Position numbers and translations under genes: made by a program. The notes under the pieces were generated by a model that saw nothing but the letters and a program-made list of their open reading frames with translations, did not search any database and was not told the DNA's origin. From the NCBI GenBank assembly GCA_049965775.1, contig JBMFVX010000047.1:1-20243 (forward strand): 20,243 nucleotides of DNA. The letters run 5' to 3'. Position 1 is the stretch's first letter. Each line of letters begins with the position of its first letter. The stretch is from JABEVB01 sp049965775. GTDB lineage: Bacteria; Planctomycetota; Phycisphaerae; WQYP01. Positions 15,238 through 20,243 of the stretch are shown here, one piece after another.

Positions 15238-15243
15238 TATAAT
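15238..15243 (+). promoter_or_regulatory. -10 element of sulfatase
   Basis: A perfect TATAAT lies 14 bp before the sulfatase ATG (15258). TTGAAA at 15222-15227 is only 10 bp upstream, too close for a normal -35, and no other good -35 is present. Transcription from this element would start near 15250, giving a leader of roughly 8 nt. Confidence 0.5.
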
Positions 15244-15257
15244 AGATAGTTTAACAC

Positions 15258-17018
15258 ATGCCGCCGAACTATATCCAGCAGCCGTCAGATGTTAAAAGCA
15301 ATAACCGTGCAGCTCGCTCTAGCTCTCTTCGATCCGCAGCTATTCGATGGGGAGCATGTATTGCGGCCGCACTTTGCGGGGGGCACTGGGCCAGGTGTGC
15401 GGCAGCCGCCGAACCGATTGTCAAGCCGGATATTGTGTATATTCTGGCCGACGATATGGGTTATGGCGATGTAAGCCTGGTGAATCCGGGTGATCGCATC
15501 CAGACGCCGTGCATTGACAGTATCGGCCGTAATGGCATGGTTTTTACCAACGCTCACGCCACGAGCGCATTATGTACGCCTTCGCGTTATGGCCTTTTAA
15601 CAGGCCGGTACCCTTGGCGTTCCGCCATGAAAGCTGGCGAAGCATCTGGGCTTGCGCCTCCGCTCATTGAACCCGGTCGCATGACCATTGCGTCCATGCT
15701 GAAAGCCAATGGCTACCATACCGGCTTCGTGGGTAAATGGAATCTTGGGCTGGGTTGGCAGTTTAAAGCGGGCGAAAAACCGATTCTCAACAGAAAGCCA
15801 AAATTCTTCAATTATATCCATCCGCAGCAGCCTTATCGCTTTACATATGATTACTCCGTAGCCAACGCCGCACGAATTGACTACGCCAAGCCCATCTTAC
15901 AGGGGCCGCGCACCAATGGGTTTGACTACGACTTTTTCTTCGCAGGCTCTGCCGACATGTTCCCGTTTGCATATATTCAAGATAACCGGGTGCTCGGTCC
16001 CGTCAATAAGACCTACACCATCGCCCGGTCCATCATGGGTGCTCGTTATTCGAGCACGGGGCCCGCGGCGGCCTACTACAACCCGGAGCATGTTCTGCCT
16101 CGCTTTACCAAGGAGGCCTGTGATTTTATTGTTCGGCATGCGCATGATTCACATCCATTTTTTCTATACTATGCAATGCCATCGCCGCACACACCTATCG
16201 CGGTTGCACCTCAATACCAGGGAAAAAGTGTACTACCCTTCGCTTATTTAGACTATTGTATTGAAACCGATGCCATGGTGGGCAAAGTTTTGAAAACTCT
16301 TAAAAGCCAGGGGCTTTCAGATAAAATCATTGTCATTTTTACCTCCGACAACGGTTTTGCGCCCTATGTTGATCCGACGCATTATCTTGAGCGCCATGGT
16401 GATTATCCGAGCTATATTTTCCGGGGTTTCAAATCAGATATTTGGGAAGGCGGCCAGCGAGTGCCATTCTTTATTGATTGGCCTGGCATAACCCGCGCAG
16501 GCAGCACTAATAACTCGCCTATCAGTCTCGCCGACTTCATGGCAACCATGGCCCACTACCTGCATTACAAGCTTCCGGCCAATGCCGGCGTAGATAGCTT
16601 TAATATTTTGCCCGCCTTTAAAGGGCACAAGGTGAAATACTCGGTCATTACCGCTTCCGTGGAAGGTTCTCTGGCCATTATTGATGGCTCATGGAAGTTG
16701 GAAATGTGCCCCGGCTCCGGCGGGCGAACGCTCCCCAACGTTGTCGCAAAGCAGGCGCATTTGCCGCCGTTACAGCTTTATCATATGAATACATGGTTGG
16801 GCATGACTGAACAATTAAATCTCGAAAAACAGTATCCAGAAATCGTGCAACGGCTGGAAACGCTTTTGGTGCAGGATATTCGCAATGGGCGCAGCACGCC
16901 AGGCCCTATTGAGCATAACGACGACCCACAGATGTGGCACGCAATTGCCTGGTCTAAAACGTTTTCAACTGCAGCAACGGGGCGGCCTGCGGGCCGCGAG
17001 AACAGTAATAAAAAGTGA
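15258..17018 (+). CDS. Type I sulfatase (formylglycine-dependent), exported
   Basis: This enzyme hydrolyses sulfate esters, here probably on a polysaccharide. The 586-residue protein has a basic N-terminus and an Ala-rich hydrophobic stretch ending about residue 50 (CAAAAEP). Metal-binding ILADDMGYGD follows. The formylglycine motif is SALCTPSRYGLLTGR, with C106 as the residue converted by a formylglycine-generating enzyme, which is not encoded in this window. GKWNLG supplies the conserved Lys, and FTSDNGF (D364, N365) the second metal site. All family motifs are intact and the length is normal. ATG 15258 has no ribosome site, and no other in-frame ATG exists before the catalytic domain, so the message may be almost leaderless. 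It is divergent from the oxidoreductase and convergent with GH53. The exact sugar is not visible. Confidence 0.94.
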   Translation: MPPNYIQQPSDVKSNNRAARSSSLRSAAIRWGACIAAALCGGHWARCAAAAEPIVKPDIVYILADDMGYGDVSLVNPGDRIQTPCIDSIGRNGMVFTNAHATSALCTPSRYGLLTGRYPWRSAMKAGEASGLAPPLIEPGRMTIASMLKANGYHTGFVGKWNLGLGWQFKAGEKPILNRKPKFFNYIHPQQPYRFTYDYSVANAARIDYAKPILQGPRTNGFDYDFFFAGSADMFPFAYIQDNRVLGPVNKTYTIARSIMGARYSSTGPAAAYYNPEHVLPRFTKEACDFIVRHAHDSHPFFLYYAMPSPHTPIAVAPQYQGKSVLPFAYLDYCIETDAMVGKVLKTLKSQGLSDKIIVIFTSDNGFAPYVDPTHYLERHGDYPSYIFRGFKSDIWEGGQRVPFFIDWPGITRAGSTNNSPISLADFMATMAHYLHYKLPANAGVDSFNILPAFKGHKVKYSVITASVEGSLAIIDGSWKLEMCPGSGGRTLPNVVAKQAHLPPLQLYHMNTWLGMTEQLNLEKQYPEIVQRLETLLVQDIRNGRSTPGPIEHNDDPQMWHAIAWSKTFSTAATGRPAGRENSNKK

Positions 17019-17158
17019 GTAGGTGAATGCCGATAGTTGGCTCCCGTCCTATCAGGATTTCGCCATCCCTGCCTCAACGGTGCGCGGCTTGTGGTGCGCG
17101 GTCGTGACCGGCGCAAAGCGCGAAGGTTGGGCTGAGGCCGCAGATGTCCTCGCGCGTA

Positions 17159-17332
17159 TCATTTATACCTCGGCCCGTAGGTCGCACCATTACCGTCCAA
17201 TTGCCCGAACCCGGCAGTACCGGTGCCGCCGGTACCGATTGTCCGAACTCCGCCGAAGCTGGCGCGAGAAGAAGATTTGTTTAATTGCTCCAACCAAGCG
17301 CAACAGCCGAGTTTGGCGGATGTCCAATACAT
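17159..17332 (-). CDS. Small glycine-rich ORF after GH53
   Basis: A 57-codon ORF starts at ATG 17332, 5 nt after the GH53 stop (TAA at 17340-17338), and ends with TGA at 17161-17159. The first part reads MYWTSAKLGCCAWLEQLNK. The second part is rich in Gly and Thr (GGVRTIGTGGTGTAGFG) and ends GATYGPRYK. The composition is protein-like and the spacing suits translational coupling, but there is no ribosome site and I recognise no family. It could instead be the surviving C-terminus of a lost gene, or a chance frame. Confidence 0.3.
   Translation of the reverse strand: MYWTSAKLGCCAWLEQLNKSSSRASFGGVRTIGTGGTGTAGFGQLDGNGATYGPRYK
17217..17235. terminator. Hairpin between convergent sulfatase and GH53
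   Basis: GTACCGG (17217-17223) pairs perfectly with CCGGTAC (17229-17235) around TGCCG. It lies between two convergent genes. Neither side has a T-run, so it is at best a weak terminator. It also falls inside the Gly/Thr codons of the small minus-strand ORF, which may explain its repetition. Confidence 0.25.
17276..17288 (+). repeat. 13-bp direct repeat, GH53 downstream copy
   Basis: TTTGTTTAATTGC here is identical to 18582-18594. This copy lies about 50 bp past the GH53 stop and the other about 72 bp before its start, so the two flank the gene. Similarity does not extend beyond the 13 bp. Confidence 0.4.
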
Positions 17333-17337
17333 GCTAT

Positions 17338-18510
17338 TTAGTTGCCAATCTGACTCGCTGCCGCACCTAAAACCCGCATTGCCGGCAAGGCGTTGCCGTG
17401 GCGGTCGAATAGTGAACGATACGAAAACGGCTTATTTGTAAAGTCCTTCTGATCCATATTATACTCTGCTCCCCACCACCAAACGCCCCGGCCCAGATGT
17501 TCGGGCAAAGCTTTAACGATGTTTATTACCGCGTGGGTATACTGCGCCTGTCCTGCGGGTGTGAACGGAAATGGAATTCCTGGCCTGAATTTTCCATGGG
17601 CGCTGTGCGCGTCGTTTATCCACGGATAATCCGTTTCCGAAACAATAATGGGCTTGTGCACGGAATCAGCCAGATTTATAAGTTGCGATTGCAAATGTTT
17701 AAGCGTACCGTACGGCCTCGGATAAGCATAAAAGTCATATCCGATCACATCAAAATGCACGCCATGGGCAATGAGCTGTTGGTAAAATTCCCGGGGATAC
17801 GAGGAACCATAGGTATATGAGGCATCGGCTAACTGGATCATGATCTTAGGCTTATGCGATCCGCTGCCAGCGTCAACGCCGGCGATCGCCGCATTCAGCA
17901 GTGACGCCAGGCGATTCCAGCGTGCTTGATGGTTTACCCAGAGTTTTCCCTGCGGCCAGAGCATCCCATTATTAATCTCATTGCCTACCATGACCATATT
18001 TGGCATGGCGTGGGCTTTTCGCAGTGTTGTAATCACGCGTTGGCAATACGCGCGCAGTCGCAGACACAATTGAGGCAGTGGTAGTTTCCGCCAGGCGTCA
18101 GGCGTAAACTGATGGTGGGGGCCAGCCCACGTATACGAAAAGTGCATGTCCAGAATAAAGTAAAATCCGGCCTCCTTGATTTTCTGGGCCAGAGGCAATG
18201 TATACGCTAAATTATTGAGCGTCCTGAGTTTTCCCAATTGCGATTTCTCAAGCGCTGTCGCCTGGTGCCACAACCGCAATCGCAGGCAATTGCAGCCTGA
18301 TCGCTTAAAAGCTTGAATCAATCCAACCGGCCGGTGGTTATACCGGTACACGCCGCCATTCGATTCAATGTAGCCAAAATATGAAACATCTGCCCCGGTG
18401 AGAAAAGTATGGTTGGCGTCTGCCGCGTGCAAGGCCGCAGGCGCCGCGGCCGTCATCAGCAATATCAGGATCAGCCAAGCTGGGCTGTTGCGCATCATCA
18501 CAACTGCCAT
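17338..18510 (-). CDS. GH53 arabinogalactan endo-beta-1,4-galactanase
   Basis: This enzyme cleaves internal beta-1,4-galactosyl bonds in type I arabinogalactan and galactan side chains of pectin. The 390-residue form has a clear signal peptide (MMRNSPAWLILILLM..., cleavage near LHA-AD, about residue 29). The barrel opens with FLTGADVSYFGYIE. NCLRLRLWH is the family's early strand, MVGNEINNGMLWP carries the acid/base Glu (E178) and IIVSETDYPW the nucleophile (E292). WWWGAEY near the C-terminus is typical. The frame stays open upstream to 18711, but those 67 residues look unlike a signal and precede it, so I place the start at ATG 18510; ATG 18498 or 18495 are possible and no start has a good ribosome site. 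It lies on the same strand as the TlpA gene, 219 bp downstream of it. The family call is firm. Confidence 0.92.
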   Translation of the reverse strand: MAVVMMRNSPAWLILILLMTAAAPAALHAADANHTFLTGADVSYFGYIESNGGVYRYNHRPVGLIQAFKRSGCNCLRLRLWHQATALEKSQLGKLRTLNNLAYTLPLAQKIKEAGFYFILDMHFSYTWAGPHHQFTPDAWRKLPLPQLCLRLRAYCQRVITTLRKAHAMPNMVMVGNEINNGMLWPQGKLWVNHQARWNRLASLLNAAIAGVDAGSGSHKPKIMIQLADASYTYGSSYPREFYQQLIAHGVHFDVIGYDFYAYPRPYGTLKHLQSQLINLADSVHKPIIVSETDYPWINDAHSAHGKFRPGIPFPFTPAGQAQYTHAVINIVKALPEHLGRGVWWWGAEYNMDQKDFTNKPFSYRSLFDRHGNALPAMRVLGAAASQIGN

Positions 18511-18581
18511 TTCGAAAACAAAGTATCTTCTAATTCCGCACTGCACTGGTAAGCAATGATCGCCCCCGGCCGGAATTCGTT

Positions 18582-18594
18582 TTTGTTTAATTGC
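18582..18594 (+). repeat. 13-bp direct repeat, GH53 upstream copy
   Basis: TTTGTTTAATTGC is identical to 17276-17288. On the minus strand it lies about 72 bp before the chosen GH53 start, within the 219-bp gap to the TlpA gene. Confidence 0.4.
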
Positions 18595-18729
18595 GATCGG
18601 CCAATTCCGTCCCGGCGCCTGTGCGGCTCCACGCGGATGGGTTCTGCCCTCGCCCGAACGATCCCAGTTGAAGTCTCCGCCTTGCCGCGCTGCGAACTCT
18701 GTGGCAAGCACCGTCGCGCCGCGAGACCA

Positions 18730-19887
18730 TTATTTTTGCGCCAGCAGCTTGTTCACTTCAACCTCAAGCGCATCGCCCTGTTCATACCCCTGCGACACAC
18801 GGCGCACGATGCCCTGCCGGTCAATCACAAACTGCGTCGGAATTGCATCAATGCCATACTTTGCGGCCACCGCACTCCAGCCCGGATGAGCCGCATCAAA
18901 AAGCTGCGGCCAAGGCATTGTTTTCTCATGTGATTTCAGATACGCCCTCAGCGCCGCTGCGTGGTTATCGTTCGATACCCCCAGCACCTCCAGCCCTTTG
19001 GAATGGTCCTGGGCGTACAGTTTTTCCAATGCGGGAAGGCTCATTCGGCACGGGCCGCACCAGGTGGCCCAAAAATCAACCACCACCACTTTGCCCTTCC
19101 ACTTCGCGGTAGAAAAATGCGAGCCGTCCAGGGCAACGCCGCTTACCGTCAGCGGCTTGCCCATCAGCTTGTGCAAAGCCATCATCGGTTTTAACTGCTG
19201 CTGCATTTCGACTGCGGCCGGCCCGGTGAGGTCGTTAACAATAATGCCGCGAAGCTCGTCGCGAATGGCGCTATTGGCCGAGCCTGTGCCCATAAGCCCG
19301 GCCGCAGCGACCGCCAGCGTATTGCTCGTCGGGTGGGCCTTGGCCAGCGATGTAAGCTTGGTGATAAGTTTTTTCTGGCCGGCGGCATCCGGCGTGTGCC
19401 ACCATGCCACCTGCAGGTTAATAAGCTCCGCGCTCAACTTCGCCTTGGGGTCGCTTCCGGCAAGATATTTGGCAACCGCATCGGATGTTTGCTTATCGCC
19501 CATGGCAACAAGCACCGCCTTAAGTCGCGTGGTTTGCGGAGCGAGCATACCGGCCACCTCCGGATGTTTAACGCCAAATGCCTCAAACTTGCCGACCAAG
19601 TCGCGCAGCACCGGCGCATTGGCCGCCGCATACGTGGCAAGCTTGGCCGGGTGGGTTAGCACCGCCGGCGTAAAAATGGCGTGATTAATCTTCTTCATAT
19701 CAGGCGATACCAGCGGCCCCAGCTCCTGAAAATCGCTCTGTAACTGTGCTTCCTGGGCTTGGGTGATGGGCTGGCCTCGGCTGACCCGATTGGCCGAAAG
19801 CGTAAAAATTGCCGCCGCTGCCGCAATGGCTGCAGCCGCAGCGAGCACGCGCACAACCCCGCGTTTTGTTTTGACAGTTTGACTCAT
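18730..19887 (-). CDS. TlpA-like thioredoxin-domain protein, membrane-anchored
   Basis: The 385-residue protein is probably a periplasmic thiol-disulfide reductase or related redox protein. Residues 11-32 form an Ala-rich hydrophobic segment after a basic start, acting as an uncleaved anchor or signal. Residues 40-240 are a helical, Ala/Lys-rich region of unknown fold, common in front of TlpA domains in planctomycetes. The C-terminal AhpC-TSA/Redoxin domain (about 245-385) has GKVVVVDFWATWCGPCR with the active-site pair C277/C280 and the cis-Pro loop AIPTQF (P350). ATG 19887 is supported by GGGAG 8 nt upstream; ATG 19896 is the longer option. GH53 follows on the same strand after 219 bp with no terminator between, so some co-transcription is possible. 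Its partner proteins cannot be read from sequence. Confidence 0.9.
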   Translation of the reverse strand: MSQTVKTKRGVVRVLAAAAAIAAAAAIFTLSANRVSRGQPITQAQEAQLQSDFQELGPLVSPDMKKINHAIFTPAVLTHPAKLATYAAANAPVLRDLVGKFEAFGVKHPEVAGMLAPQTTRLKAVLVAMGDKQTSDAVAKYLAGSDPKAKLSAELINLQVAWWHTPDAAGQKKLITKLTSLAKAHPTSNTLAVAAAGLMGTGSANSAIRDELRGIIVNDLTGPAAVEMQQQLKPMMALHKLMGKPLTVSGVALDGSHFSTAKWKGKVVVVDFWATWCGPCRMSLPALEKLYAQDHSKGLEVLGVSNDNHAAALRAYLKSHEKTMPWPQLFDAAHPGWSAVAAKYGIDAIPTQFVIDRQGIVRRVSQGYEQGDALEVEVNKLLAQK

Positions 19888-20243
19888 GAGCAACACTCCC
19901 GATAAAAGGCCCTAAGGTAATATAGATGCCGCCCAGAGCAACACCTTTCGTACGTACTTGAGTTTATGTTGCCAAACGCCATCTGTAAATCATGGCCCCC
20001 GCCAGCAGGGTAAGCCGCAAACGCCCCATCTGCGGCGTCGCAGCGGCTCAATGGGTCTACGGACCCGGTTTTCGCCGCTGGCTCCTTGCAACCAAGGCGT
20101 TTGTGACCAATCAATCCTAATTTTGGGGTGTGCAGATCACTAGACCTTAAACCAGCGTAATTTTCCGCCTTGCCGCCTATTTGGATGAAATATGAACCGA
20201 AACGCTCCGCTTTTCGTAATAATATAGTATTGTATATTGCAAT
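19888..20243. other. 356-bp region upstream of TlpA gene
   Basis: No convincing gene is visible. The region holds a nested hairpin at 20041-20080 and an AT-rich end (20205-20243) with TATATT and the imperfect palindrome ATTGTATATTGCAAT (20229-20243), which may belong to a promoter of a gene beyond the window. Short frames on both strands are not supported by ribosome sites. Confidence 0.4.
20041..20080. other. Nested hairpin structure
   Basis: CAGCGGC (20041-20047) pairs with GCCGCTG (20074-20080), enclosing an inner 5-bp stem GGGTC/GACCC with a TACG loop (20053-20066). The structure is GC-rich and unlike its AT-rich surroundings. It matches no riboswitch consensus that I can recall, and it lies about 150 bp upstream of the TlpA start on the minus strand. 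Confidence 0.35.

Noticed and set aside
17023..17370. Plus-strand frame of 115 codons after the sulfatase
   Set aside because: The translation is Arg/Ser-rich with no domain, has no ribosome site and runs into the 3' end of GH53 on the other strand.
18511..18711. 67-residue N-terminal extension of GH53
   Set aside because: It precedes a complete signal peptide and has no ribosome site; the region is more likely the promoter and leader of GH53.
20020..20085. Cyclic di-GMP or cobalamin riboswitch
   Set aside because: The conserved single-stranded residues of these classes are not present around the hairpins.
19992..20120. Plus-strand 42-codon frame across the nested hairpin
   Set aside because: There is no ribosome site, no recognisable family and the sequence is better explained as RNA or DNA structure.

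Overview
The window looks like about 20 kb of a planctomycete-type chromosome, probably near the Phycisphaerae; this placement is an inference. It rests on Tat-exported carbohydrate enzymes, a formylglycine-type sulfatase, a Cys-containing Gfo/Idh/MocA oxidoreductase and loosely packed genes that are mostly transcribed singly. I see no phage genes, transposase, CRISPR array or tRNA.

Layout: positions 1-344 are the tail of an rRNA operon (probable last bases of 23S, a structured spacer, 5S rRNA and a strong intrinsic terminator). A plus-strand block follows: GH51 alpha-L-arabinofuranosidase (620-3202), a conserved-type hypothetical gene preceded by a 16-codon leader ORF (3416-3919), a pectate-lyase-superfamily beta-helix protein (4425-5783), a GH92 alpha-mannosidase (5865-8342), a sugar-porter MFS transporter (8480-9997) and a Tat-type lipoprotein N-acetylmuramoyl-L-alanine amidase (10393-11331). 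Two minus-strand genes come next: a fused LplT-like MFS plus PlsC acyltransferase (11603-13600) and a Gfo/Idh/MocA oxidoreductase (13783-15057). A type-I sulfatase (15258-17018) is divergent from the oxidoreductase. The right end carries a GH53 endo-beta-1,4-galactanase (17338-18510) and a TlpA-like thioredoxin (18730-19887), both on the minus strand.

Read together, GH53 would cut beta-1,4-galactan, GH51 would remove arabinose, GH92 mannose and the sulfatase sulfate esters. The beta-helix protein may act on polyuronide or galactan chains, the MFS porter would import the sugar and the oxidoreductase may process a sugar derivative. This suggests use of pectic arabinogalactan or a related sulfated glycan. 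The genes are scattered on both strands rather than forming one operon, and no SusC/SusD pair or sugar-specific regulator lies in the window. The amidase, the MFS-PlsC fusion and the TlpA protein look like envelope-maintenance genes interleaved with the sugar genes.

The less explained signals are mostly in the gaps: paired palindromes upstream of GH51, a ladder of short repeats at 33-34 bp steps leading into the small leader ORF, a 34-bp-period tandem repeat upstream of the beta-helix gene, identical 13-bp repeats on either side of GH53, a small glycine-rich ORF just after GH53, and a -10 box that would leave the sulfatase almost leaderless.
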